The notes beneath the pieces were generated by a model, which worked only from the letters and a program-made list of their open reading frames with translations, did not search any database and was not told where the DNA came from. Position numbers and translations under genes: made by a program. This document shows, piece after piece, positions 1-5,461 of a stretch of 7,071 nt of DNA. The stretch lies in assembly GCA_031278315.1 (NCBI GenBank), contig JAITKS010000400.1:1-7071 (forward strand), given 5' to 3'. Every line of letters starts with the position of its first letter. The stretch's first letter is position 1. The stretch comes from Planctomycetaceae bacterium (GTDB taxonomy: Bacteria > Planctomycetota > Planctomycetia > Pirellulales > Thermoguttaceae).

Positions 1-465
1 AATATGACCATCAAACTTCAAGCATTGAAAAACGCTATAAATGCAATGGCAACGGAAGGCGATTTGAAACAGTTTATCAGTTACATATCGGAAAATGCTT
101 TTAGCAGACTCTCTGATCATGACTTGCAGCGTTTTGACGAAAAGTATATCAAAATTCTCTTGCTATCGTATTTATTTATGGATGAAAAATACATAGCGAT
201 GAGTGAATACGAAACTGTTCCGGGACGAGCAGATATTTTCCTGCAACGCAACCCGATAAATCAGTCAGCTCGTTATGAATGGATTCTCGAATTGAAATAT
301 TGCAAAGTCTCGGATTCTCCCGAAATCGAAGCCAAACGCAAAGACGCACTCACGAAAATCGACAAATACATCAACGCCGACCGAATAAAAGATCGCCCCA
401 ACTTGAAAGCCGCCGCGATTGTCTTTATCGGTAAAGATAAATTTGAGATAACAGAAGTTTTATAA
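1..465 (+). CDS. PD-(D/E)XK nuclease domain, C-terminal part of a probable AAA-ATPase-like protein (5' partial)
   Basis: The reading frame is open to the left edge (Asn codon at 1-3, Met at 4-6) and ends with TAA at 463-465. Counting from that Met, the core reads E68/E70, then G74-R75-A76-D77, then E96-L-K98 about 20 residues later. This is the GR-x-D ... E-x-K signature of the PD-(D/E)XK nuclease-like domain (PDDEXK_9 type) found at the C-terminus of proteins with an N-terminal AAA-ATPase-like domain. The segment before it (a small helical region around residues 5-60, with 'EGDL' and a leucine-rich helix) also matches the linker seen in those proteins. The annotated family is usually around 500 residues, so the ATPase part probably lies upstream of the window and Met-4 is probably internal. 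No nuclease target is known for this family. A genuine short stand-alone domain starting at position 4 cannot be excluded; no Shine-Dalgarno can be assessed there. It converges with mqnE. Confidence 0.75.
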   Translation, partial: NMTIKLQALKNAINAMATEGDLKQFISYISENAFSRLSDHDLQRFDEKYIKILLLSYLFMDEKYIAMSEYETVPGRADIFLQRNPINQSARYEWILELKYCKVSDSPEIEAKRKDALTKIDKYINADRIKDRPNLKAAAIVFIGKDKFEITEVL

Positions 466-530
466 TTAAACATTAACAAATAATGATCATGAATGAAAAT
501 AAAAATGTCAAAATAAATTGTTACGAAAAA

Positions 531-548
531 ATTTCACTGAGATATTAC
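531..548 (-). repeat. Solo end motif of the window's repeat family, just 3' of mqnE
   Basis: On the minus strand this reads GTAATATCTCAGTGAAAT, close to the terminal inverted repeat of elements A and B (GTAATATATCAGTGGAAT). It lies 17 nt after the mqnE stop codon and is oriented with mqnE. The rest of the 255-bp element is not visible here, so it is a solo or decayed end. Confidence 0.5.
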
Positions 549-565
549 CTTATTTAAAACTGTTC

Positions 566-1681
566 TCATTTTAATTTTCGTATTGGGATTCGGTTTGCTC
601 CGATTATTAGATCACAGATTCTTTGCTCGGTTAATCCATTGGGAACTTTTGAGCCGGCTTCGTGATGAATTTTCTCTTCAAATACTGTTCCGTCAAAATC
701 ATCTGCTCCATACGAAAGTGCAATTTGCGCTAATGATTCTCCCAATGTTACCCAATACGATTTAATATGCTTTATATTACACAAAATTAACCTCGAAATC
801 GCTATTGTCCGCAAAATATCTTGCGGTGAAATCGGCTCTATTTGAATTCGCCGTGATAATTCAGTATTTAATCCATGATAAATTAACGGTACAAAACAAT
901 CAAAATAACCGCCGTCATCATTTTCTATATCATTTATTTTTTTTCTATAGACATTATTTCTGTATTTAATTGATTCGTCTTGTAAATCTCGTAATCGTAT
1001 AAGATGATCAACTCTTTGTTCACAAGTCTCAACATGACCCAATAACATTGACGCATTTGTAACTATTCCAAGTTTGTGTGCTGTACGATGCACATTCAAC
1101 CATGTATCTGCTGAAATTTTATTCGGTGCAATTTTGTCCCGCACGCTTTTATCAAATATCTCCGCACCTCCGCCCGGTAAACTCGATAACCCGCAATCCC
1201 GTAATACACACAAAACTTCCTCTACCGATTTGCCTGACATCTCCGCAAAAGATGCAATTTCAACTGCCGTGTAAGCCTTGATATGAATCAACGGAAACAT
1301 CGTATGAACCGCATAAATAATATCACAATACCAGCTAAAAGATTTCGTCGGATGAATACTACAGACAATATGAATTTGCGTTACATTATTGTTCACTGCC
1401 GATTGAACTCGTTGCAATATCTCATCAATTTCTAAAATATAAGCTCGTTTATCACCCTCAATTGCAGCAAACGCACACAGCGGACAACAAACTCTACAAA
1501 TATTCGTCGGGTTAATATGAGCATTGACAACATAATAAGCATTGTCTCCATGCAACTCGTGCCGAATCGTGTCTGCCGTCATGCCAAGTTCGTGAAGTTC
1601 ACATTCTCGAAATAAACGGACACCATCGTCAAACGTCAGACGCTCACCGGATAATAATTTAGACTCAATATAATTTCGCAC
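566..1681 (-). CDS. mqnE: Aminofutalosine synthase MqnE (radical SAM, menaquinone biosynthesis)
   Basis: This cytosolic radical-SAM enzyme joins SAM-derived 5'-deoxyadenosyl to 3-[(1-carboxyvinyl)oxy]benzoate, the MqnA product, to give aminofutalosine in the futalosine route to menaquinone. Family signatures are visible along its 371 residues: N-terminal 'GERLTFDDGVRLF' (12-24), 'HINPTNIC' leading into the 4Fe-4S motif C62-x3-C66-x2-C69, 'IHIKAYTAVEI' (132-142), 'SLPGGGAEIF' (167-176), the 'RTAHKLGI.TNASMLLGH.ET' stretch, 'RVDHLIRLRDLQDES', and the C-terminal 'GADDFDGTV'. 'INPTN' and 'GGGAEIF' separate it from the related MqnC. Length is normal for the family. The start is GTG at 1681-1679; it gives the expected N-terminus, but no Shine-Dalgarno is apparent upstream. 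Oddities are an extra Cys65 next to Cys66, and 'HIVCSIHP' (104-111) where the family normally has 'HIVGG.HP'. No other mqn gene is nearby. Confidence 0.93.
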   Translation of the reverse strand: MRNYIESKLLSGERLTFDDGVRLFRECELHELGMTADTIRHELHGDNAYYVVNAHINPTNICRVCCPLCAFAAIEGDKRAYILEIDEILQRVQSAVNNNVTQIHIVCSIHPTKSFSWYCDIIYAVHTMFPLIHIKAYTAVEIASFAEMSGKSVEEVLCVLRDCGLSSLPGGGAEIFDKSVRDKIAPNKISADTWLNVHRTAHKLGIVTNASMLLGHVETCEQRVDHLIRLRDLQDESIKYRNNVYRKKINDIENDDGGYFDCFVPLIYHGLNTELSRRIQIEPISPQDILRTIAISRLILCNIKHIKSYWVTLGESLAQIALSYGADDFDGTVFEEKIHHEAGSKVPNGLTEQRICDLIIGANRIPIRKLK

Positions 1682-1765
1682 AGAGTTAATGTAATTGAAT
1701 ATAAATATAAATATAAGTTATACACATTCATATACAGAATGAATAAAATTTTATCATCAAACAAA

Positions 1766-1784
1766 ATTCCACTGAATATATCAC
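1766..1784 (-). repeat. Solo end motif upstream of mqnE
   Basis: On the minus strand this reads GTGATATATTCAGTGGAAT, a close match with one inserted base to the terminal repeat of elements A and B. It sits about 85 nt upstream of the mqnE start, on the mqnE coding strand. No partner end in opposite orientation was found at element-length distance. Confidence 0.5.
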
Positions 1785-1834
1785 AAGTTAATTTTTAAAA
1801 ACCTAATGTAAGCTATAATGTAAAAATTTATTAT

Positions 1835-1916
1835 TATAGAAGGAACGCGGCCGAACCGCATATTTAGGCGTTTTGTGTAAAAAAATTGCAGGCGAGACAT
1901 CTGTGTTCTTTCTATA
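1835..1916 (+). other. Long hairpin built from two inverted GC-box copies; possible structured RNA
   Basis: Bases 1835-1850 pair with 1901-1916 over 16 consecutive positions if G-U pairs are allowed (1842-1909, 1847-1904, 1849-1902), leaving a 50-nt loop. Those G-U pairs would be A-C mismatches in a minus-strand transcript, so the fold favours a plus-strand RNA. A TATAAT lies at 1814-1819, but it has no convincing -35. The arms contain degenerate copies of the GC box in elements A and B (1842-1862 in plus orientation, about 1887-1908 in minus), so this may be a decayed repeat and not an RNA gene. It lies between the mqnE start and the 3' end of the small membrane-protein gene. Confidence 0.45.
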
Positions 1917-1951
1917 TATTAGTTTTTAGAAGTTACTGTTATCTATGTTTT

Positions 1952-2425
1952 CTAGTTTGTAATTTCATTAGTTTCTTCATTTGGTTCTGTCCGTTTTACG
2001 ATTTCTCTCAATAAAACTTCAACTGAATCAGCAACACAGCCTTCAACAAAATATCCAATCAAGAAACCGATTATCGTATAAACCAAAAAAGCAATACATG
2101 CATTGATTAGAATATCATTCACTTCTTTATTTTGAATTAATCCTAGTAGAATCATCAACATCATTACCACGATACCAGTAAAAGCAGCAAAAATTCGTCC
2201 CAGACTTCGACCCTGTTGTTTCGTATAACGTTTTTGCTCTTTACGTTCGCGGCGTTCTATTTCTTGACGTTCTCGATATAACCACAATTCTAAAAGCCGG
2301 GGATCGATATTAGCGGGAATTTCTATTGACAAAAGTTGTTCCCGCATTGTGTCAGATGTTACATTTGCTGTCGAATCAGTTTTTTCGTTATTGGTATTTA
2401 TTGGTAAATTCGTATCTGTTGACAT
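1952..2425 (-). CDS. Small membrane protein with two transmembrane helices, function unknown
   Basis: I do not recognise this 157-residue protein. It has a polar Ser/Thr/Asn-rich N-terminus (1-26), a predicted amphipathic and strongly charged helix (about 40-72, with 'RERQEIERRERKEQKR'), a first hydrophobic segment (about 78-97), a four- to six-residue polar turn ('QNKEVND'), a second hydrophobic segment (about 104-127, containing G120, G124 and a Cys130 just after), and a charged tail ending 'RTEPNEETNEITN'. This suggests a helical hairpin in the cytoplasmic membrane with both ends in the cytoplasm, by the positive-inside rule. The ATG at 2425 has a weak purine stretch (GAGAGAG) about 8 nt upstream; Met27 is an alternative start. 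It stands alone, with repeats on both sides. The open frame, with a clear two-helix pattern and sensible composition, supports a real gene. Confidence 0.72.
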   Translation of the reverse strand: MSTDTNLPINTNNEKTDSTANVTSDTMREQLLSIEIPANIDPRLLELWLYRERQEIERRERKEQKRYTKQQGRSLGRIFAAFTGIVVMMLMILLGLIQNKEVNDILINACIAFLVYTIIGFLIGYFVEGCVADSVEVLLREIVKRTEPNEETNEITN

Positions 2426-2494
2426 ATAAATTACTCTCTCAAAAATATTATCCGGCTGTAATTAAAATTACTAAATATAACGATGAATACAAAA

Positions 2495-2511
2495 ATTCTA
2501 CTGATATATTA
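2495..2511 (-). repeat. Solo end motif upstream of the small membrane protein gene
   Basis: On the minus strand this reads TAATATATCAGTAGAAT, matching 16 of 17 bases of the element end. It lies about 70 nt upstream of the ATG at 2425, on that gene's coding strand. A more diverged version follows at about 2533-2548. Confidence 0.6.
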
Positions 2512-2741
2512 TACAAATTTATTGTAAAAAAATTCTATTAATATGTTATTTCTTTTTTGTGTTTATTGTACTATGAATTTTGGCGGTTTAAAGTTATTCA
2601 TTAAAAAGTTTATTTCCGAAAGCGGGCAGGCAGTGATAACCAGAATTTAAAGTACAAAAAATATATCGGTTAAAACGATTATGCCGGTTTAGAAAACTTT
2701 GTAATTATTCATCAGAGTGAAAATTTATTGTGAATCTTGGT

Positions 2742-2760
2742 AATTTTTCAGTGAAATATT
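2742..2760 (+). repeat. Diverged end-motif copy
   Basis: AATTTTTCAGTGAAATATT resembles the element end AATATATCAGTGGAATATT at roughly 15 of 19 positions. It is in plus orientation with no plus-strand gene nearby. In such AT-rich DNA this one could be chance. Confidence 0.3.
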
Positions 2761-2792
2761 TTTATACATGTTAAAACACATACAATTACCAA

Positions 2793-2822
2793 TGTAGAGA
2801 CACAATACCTTGTGTTTCTACA
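2793..2822. repeat. 13-bp palindromic hairpin with GTAGAGACA arm
   Basis: Bases 2793-2805 (TGTAGAGACACAA) pair with 2810-2822 around a TACC loop: 13 pairs, one of them G-U on the plus strand. No T-tract follows on either strand, so it is not a standard intrinsic terminator. From memory, the GTAGAGAC/GTCTCTAC arm resembles dispersed palindromes seen in other bacteria such as filamentous cyanobacteria; this was not checked. Confidence 0.6.
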
Positions 2823-2934
2823 GACAAGACATTATCTCATACCTCGAAGTGGCATCTCAAATGTAGCCGTGCGCGGTACTCACCACACACAAAATCAAAT
2901 GGATAAATTAACACAAAATATAAAATTTAAAATC

Positions 2935-3188
2935 GTAATATATCAGTGTAATAATTTATTGTTGCCGGAGCGCGGTCGTCTCGACTGCATCTTTAGTTTT
3001 GTTTTTTTGACAGGATTACAAGATTACAGGATTGACAGGATTTTTAAATAATAAATTAAAAGAATCAAAACTTGAAACCATCAATTAGTTGATTAGTGAT
3101 TTGAACTTATAGCCGGTACTAATTTCCGCATACGAACTAACCGCTATCCTGCAATCCTGTCAAAAAGAATATTCCACTGATATATTAC
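2935..3188 (-). mobile_element. MITE-like element copy A (254 bp)
   Basis: A gene-less element with inverted ends: the left end begins GTAATATATCAGTG (2935-2948) and the right end CCACTGATATATTAC (3174-3188) is its near reverse complement. Inside are imperfect subterminal inverted runs of 'TTTTTTGACAGGATT' type (3003-3047 and 3142-3167), with ACAGGATT tandem units. A GC hairpin (2972-2988) is also present. It is an inverted copy of element B at 6769-7026: 3051-3080 equals the reverse complement of 6889-6918 (30 nt), and 2987-3011 that of 6949-6973 (25 nt). It lies 7 nt beyond the stop of the gene at 3196-4833. No transposase is present, and no target-site duplication is obvious. Confidence 0.7.
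2972..3008 (+). terminator. GC hairpin plus T-rich tract inside element A
   Basis: GCGGTCG (2972-2978) pairs with CGACTGC (2982-2988) around TCT, one pair being G-U. It is followed after a short gap by a T-rich run ending in seven Ts (2997-3008). This has the shape of an intrinsic terminator for plus-strand transcription, that is, against the convergent gene at 3196-4833. The 8-nt gap between stem and T-run makes it imperfect. The sequence shows the shape; activity is inferred. Confidence 0.4.
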
Positions 3189-3195
3189 TTTTTTT

Positions 3196-4833
3196 TTAAT
3201 TACTTGGAACGACTATAGGTTTTCTGGGTCTTGCTGGTTTTTTCTTTGTTTTTGGTTGTTCGTCTGTTATTGGCGGTGTAAGTTGTTCGGGTGAGGTTTC
3301 GTTGTCTGATGATTTTTCTAACGTTTTGTCTTTGAGCGATTGAGAATTATTTCTATTCTGATTGAGTTCCCGCAATTCATCTGGGGTCATCATTACTGGA
3401 TCCGGTAGTTTTATTTTTGAACCGCCGCCGGAAGGTATAGGAATTGTGTTTAATGGTTGTTTGGTTTTAGAATCAAGTTTAAGTTTGTCGAGTTCGTTGT
3501 TAGTATTTGTATCATTGTCGAGAGTTGGTAAAGTTCCAGATTCATTGTTAAGTCGAGGTCTTTCTTTTTTTGTATTAGGTTGTTCTATTAATATTTTGTC
3601 AATTTCAAGATCAGGAGGCAAATCGGTGATAATTTGTTTAGTTTTGGGTTTATTATTTAAATTTGTTGTCGATTCGGAAGTATAATTTTCGAGGTTAGAG
3701 TTTTTTTCTGTTTCATTTTTGGTTGAATCATTTATTGTTAATTTCGGTCTTGTTGTGGTGATTTTTTCGGTGTTATTTTTAGAGTTTGCCGGCGATTCGG
3801 ACAAGAAATCATCTAACTTTAGGTTATTATCTTTATCGTTGTTATTGTTAATATTATTGCCGTTTTGGGTTGAACCGGTTTTATCTTCGGATAGAGTACG
3901 TGATTTTGTTACTGTTGGTTTTGTCGTTTCAAAAGTAGGGTTATTCGGCAAATTAGTTGTTTGATTCGAAACAGAATTTGATTTCGGAAAAGTAATTATT
4001 ATTGGTTGTTTTTTTGCTAAAGCGTCGGTTGCGGCGAGTGCTAAATCGAATAGATGGTCAGCTTCTTTTTTATAATTTTTATCGCGTGAAACGTATTCAG
4101 CTAGATCAACTAGAATTTGTACTTTGAATGCAACGTTTTCGATCTTATCAATTGAACGTAACGTGCCTTCGAGATTCTTCTTTTCGAGTTGCATTTTTGC
4201 TAATCGCGCATTGAAATTGTCGAGTTGAGATTGAACATTTACTAATGAGTCTTTTGTTGAATTTTTATCGAGAGGAGGCAATTGCAAATATTCATCTTTT
4301 GAGAATTGTTGCGATTGTAATGATTGAGACGATTGAGATGATCGAGACGATTGTAATGGTTGAGACGATTGAGATGATTGAGACGATTGAGATGATTGAG
4401 ACGATTGTAAATGCGGAGCAAGGATTGGTACGGAATTGACTGTTTTAGATTCGATAGATTCTGTTGAATTTGTTAATGGAGCGGTCATGTAATATCGACC
4501 GGATCGGGAACGAAAAACCGGCGCTTTTTTTGTTGGTGCAATTGGTTGTACAGGTTGTGTTGTTACTATATATTCTGATTCTTGGTATTCAGGTTCTTGG
4601 TGATTGTGTTCTATTGTTACGGCGGGCAGCGGATGAGTTATTCCATGATTAGATTGTATTGCTCTAATTCTTGGCACGACATAAATCGGTTGGTAACTTT
4701 GGTAACTGTATGGCAAGGGATAGTTACGCAATTCAGGTGCGAAAGGCGGAGCGGAAATTGTTAAATTATTTGCAAAACCGGTTATGCAAAGTAATCCTAA
4801 TATTCCGATTACATATAAACTTAAACGTTTCAT
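3196..4833 (-). CDS. Secreted low-complexity repeat protein with a short helical domain, function unknown
   Basis: I do not recognise this 545-residue protein. The start is ATG at 4833, because a GGAGGA at 4846-4841 sits 7 nt upstream; an in-frame ATG at 4848 would overlap that site. Residues 1-21 look like a Sec signal peptide (K2-R3, hydrophobic 4-20, probable cut after Ala21). No lipobox is seen. Then come a Pro/Tyr/Gln-rich stretch (28-105), a Ser-Ser-Gln repeat (143-176), and a helical region (about 196-275) with a coiled-coil-like start and a TPR-like 'NYKKEADHLFDLALAATDAL'. The rest is a long Asn/Thr/Lys/Ser-rich disordered tail ending in Pro/Lys-rich sequence. It is probably exported to the periplasm or cell surface. 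A structural, adhesion or matrix role is possible but not shown. It is divergent from the MFS gene. Confidence 0.75.
   Translation of the reverse strand: MKRLSLYVIGILGLLCITGFANNLTISAPPFAPELRNYPLPYSYQSYQPIYVVPRIRAIQSNHGITHPLPAVTIEHNHQEPEYQESEYIVTTQPVQPIAPTKKAPVFRSRSGRYYMTAPLTNSTESIESKTVNSVPILAPHLQSSQSSQSSQSSQSSQPLQSSRSSQSSQSLQSQQFSKDEYLQLPPLDKNSTKDSLVNVQSQLDNFNARLAKMQLEKKNLEGTLRSIDKIENVAFKVQILVDLAEYVSRDKNYKKEADHLFDLALAATDALAKKQPIIITFPKSNSVSNQTTNLPNNPTFETTKPTVTKSRTLSEDKTGSTQNGNNINNNNDKDNNLKLDDFLSESPANSKNNTEKITTTRPKLTINDSTKNETEKNSNLENYTSESTTNLNNKPKTKQIITDLPPDLEIDKILIEQPNTKKERPRLNNESGTLPTLDNDTNTNNELDKLKLDSKTKQPLNTIPIPSGGGSKIKLPDPVMMTPDELRELNQNRNNSQSLKDKTLEKSSDNETSPEQLTPPITDEQPKTKKKPARPRKPIVVPSN
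4306..4407 (-). repeat. 9-bp tandem repeat encoding Ser-Ser-Gln
   Basis: A 9-bp unit, GATTGAGAC/GATTGAGAT on the plus strand, repeats through this stretch of the secreted protein gene (residues about 143-176). It has interruptions that give Pro-Leu, Ser-Arg and Leu. Unit length keeps the frame, so copy number can change by slippage without breaking the gene. Confidence 0.85.
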
Positions 4834-4840
4834 AATTATA

Positions 4841-4846
4841 TCCTCC
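4841..4846 (-). promoter_or_regulatory. Strong Shine-Dalgarno that sets the start at 4833
   Basis: The minus strand reads GGAGGA, then TATAATT, then ATG. The 7-nt spacing is ideal and rules out the upstream in-frame ATG at 4848, which would lie within the binding site. It is the only canonical site of this strength before a gene in the window. Confidence 0.85.
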
Positions 4847-4944
4847 ATTATTTTTTTGTTTGATATTTTTACCGTTTATTTTGTTATTTTTTATCTTTTT
4901 AACTTTTCAGCAGCAGCGGCAAACTTACTTAAATGTATGCGAAT

Positions 4945-4966
4945 CGTACTATAAATTTCGGTGATA
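4945..4966 (-). promoter_or_regulatory. 22-nt box shared with 7036-7057, upstream of the secreted protein gene
   Basis: The minus strand carries a 22-nt sequence with core CACCGAAATT followed by TATAGTACG. It matches 21 of 22 bases at 7036-7057 on the plus strand. It lies about 112-133 nt upstream of the ATG at 4833. TATAGT could be a -10 element, but no matching -35 is clear. It may be a shared promoter or operator, or another dispersed repeat. Confidence 0.4.
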
Positions 4967-4980
4967 AGAAGTGTGTAAAA

Positions 4981-5006
4981 GTCTGCTTTGAAATATGTAA
5001 GCAGAC
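4981..5006. repeat. 7-bp inverted repeat with 12-nt loop
   Basis: GTCTGCT (4981-4987) and AGCAGAC (5000-5006) are exact inverted repeats in the divergent intergenic region, upstream of the secreted protein gene. It could be an operator half-site pair or a 5'-leader hairpin. On the minus strand a short TTTT follows, too weak to call a terminator. Confidence 0.45.
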
Positions 5007-5170
5007 TGCAATAACTGAAATTTAATGTACGGGCAGCAGTTTAAAATCTGCTATGATACATTTATTTTTTCGAGTTTCGAAATAGTGTTTGCTATACTAT
5101 CATAGCTTATAAAAAAAGTAAAGGCGGAAAATATTTCGATCAAATATAAAAAATATGGTAAAATTTTTTA

Positions 5171-5190
5171 GTATATTAGTGGAATATTTA
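5171..5190 (+). repeat. Solo end motif in the divergent intergenic region
   Basis: ATATTAGTGGAATATT within this stretch differs at one position from the element end ATATCAGTGGAATATT. It is in plus orientation, the coding strand of the MFS gene about 270 nt downstream. The next copy, at 5416, is in the same orientation, so the two are not the paired ends of one element. Confidence 0.55.
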
Positions 5191-5202
5191 CAGTCATCGT
5201 TA

Positions 5203-5246
5203 TGTAGTAATTTTAAGGATTATATATGTTGTAGTAATTTTAAGGA
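5203..5246 (+). repeat. 17-bp direct repeat, 27-nt period
   Basis: TGTAGTAATTTTAAGGA occurs exactly at 5203-5219 and again at 5230-5246. It is non-coding. Its function is unknown: a paired protein-binding site or a slippage duplication are both possible. Confidence 0.75.
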
Positions 5247-5374
5247 CAAATTAAATCAACCTTGAAAGGGCGATCGGATTATTGGATCATAATCAATGTC
5301 ATGTTGGAACGGAACAATAATTGTTGTTAATGATCGTGACTTTATTTCTTACCGCTTTTTCAGGCTTTAGTTTT

Positions 5375-5443
5375 GTGGAATTTTTTTAACGTAATATTTT
5401 AGAGTATTTTTTTTCGTAATATATCAGCGGAATTTTTTTAACG
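5375..5443 (+). repeat. 17-bp direct repeat, 52-nt period, upstream of the MFS gene
   Basis: GTGGAATTTTTTTAACG (5375-5391) recurs as GCGGAATTTTTTTAACG (5427-5443), 16 of 17 identical. The second copy overlaps the solo end motif at 5416-5439. The pair lies 19-87 nt upstream of the MFS ATG, where promoter elements are expected. Confidence 0.7.
5416..5439 (+). repeat. Solo end motif directly upstream of the MFS gene
   Basis: GTAATATATCAGCGGAAT plus a T-run matches the element end (as at 3188-3165, minus strand) at about 22 of 24 positions. It ends 22 nt before the ATG at 5462, on the coding strand. No full element is attached. Confidence 0.65.
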
Positions 5444-5461
5444 ATTTTATATTTTTTTTTG

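Larger units (their letters stand above)
2426..2934. other. Non-coding AT-rich spacer with solo repeat ends
   Basis: No credible gene is seen in these 509 nt between the small membrane protein and element A. The contents I can support are a solo end motif at 2495-2511, a weaker one at 2742-2760, and a perfect-length hairpin at 2793-2822. Short reading frames that cross this stretch have no family resemblance and run into repeats. No tRNA-like or rRNA-like sequence was seen. Confidence 0.6.
4834..5461. other. Divergent intergenic region between the secreted protein and the MFS exporter
   Basis: These 628 nt must carry the 5' signals of both divergent genes. They hold the Shine-Dalgarno (4841-4846), a 22-nt box shared with the right window end (4945-4966), a 7-bp inverted repeat (4981-5006), two solo end motifs (5171-5190, 5416-5439) and two direct-repeat pairs (5203-5246, 5375-5443). 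No promoter with both good -35 and -10 boxes could be called. A 24-codon frame at 5296-5370 lacks a Shine-Dalgarno and was not accepted as a gene. Confidence 0.6.

Noticed and set aside
583..1281. Plus-strand reading frames opposite mqnE
   Set aside because: They are shadows of the clearly recognised MqnE coding strand.
1814..1819. TATAAT as a firm promoter
   Set aside because: There is no acceptable -35, and the surrounding sequence aligns with the element flank (GTAATAATTTATT type), so the match may be an accident of repeat decay.
2812..3051. Plus-strand reading frame of 79 codons
   Set aside because: It runs from the 2793-2822 hairpin into element A and its T-run; composition and family resemblance do not support a gene.
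2935..3188. Target-site duplication around element A
   Set aside because: Flanks at 2930-2934 and 3189-3193 do not match; the same holds by eye for element B, so transposition is inferred only from ends and copy number.
3362..3964. Plus-strand reading frames opposite the secreted protein gene
   Set aside because: They are antisense shadows of low-complexity Ser/Asn/Thr codons; the minus frame has a strong ribosome site and a signal peptide.
4306..4407. CRISPR-like regular repetition
   Set aside because: The 9-bp period has no spacers, lies in frame in a gene and encodes Ser-Ser-Gln.
5296..5370. 24-codon plus-strand small ORF
   Set aside because: No Shine-Dalgarno close upstream, an in-frame stop just before the ATG, and no recognisable product.
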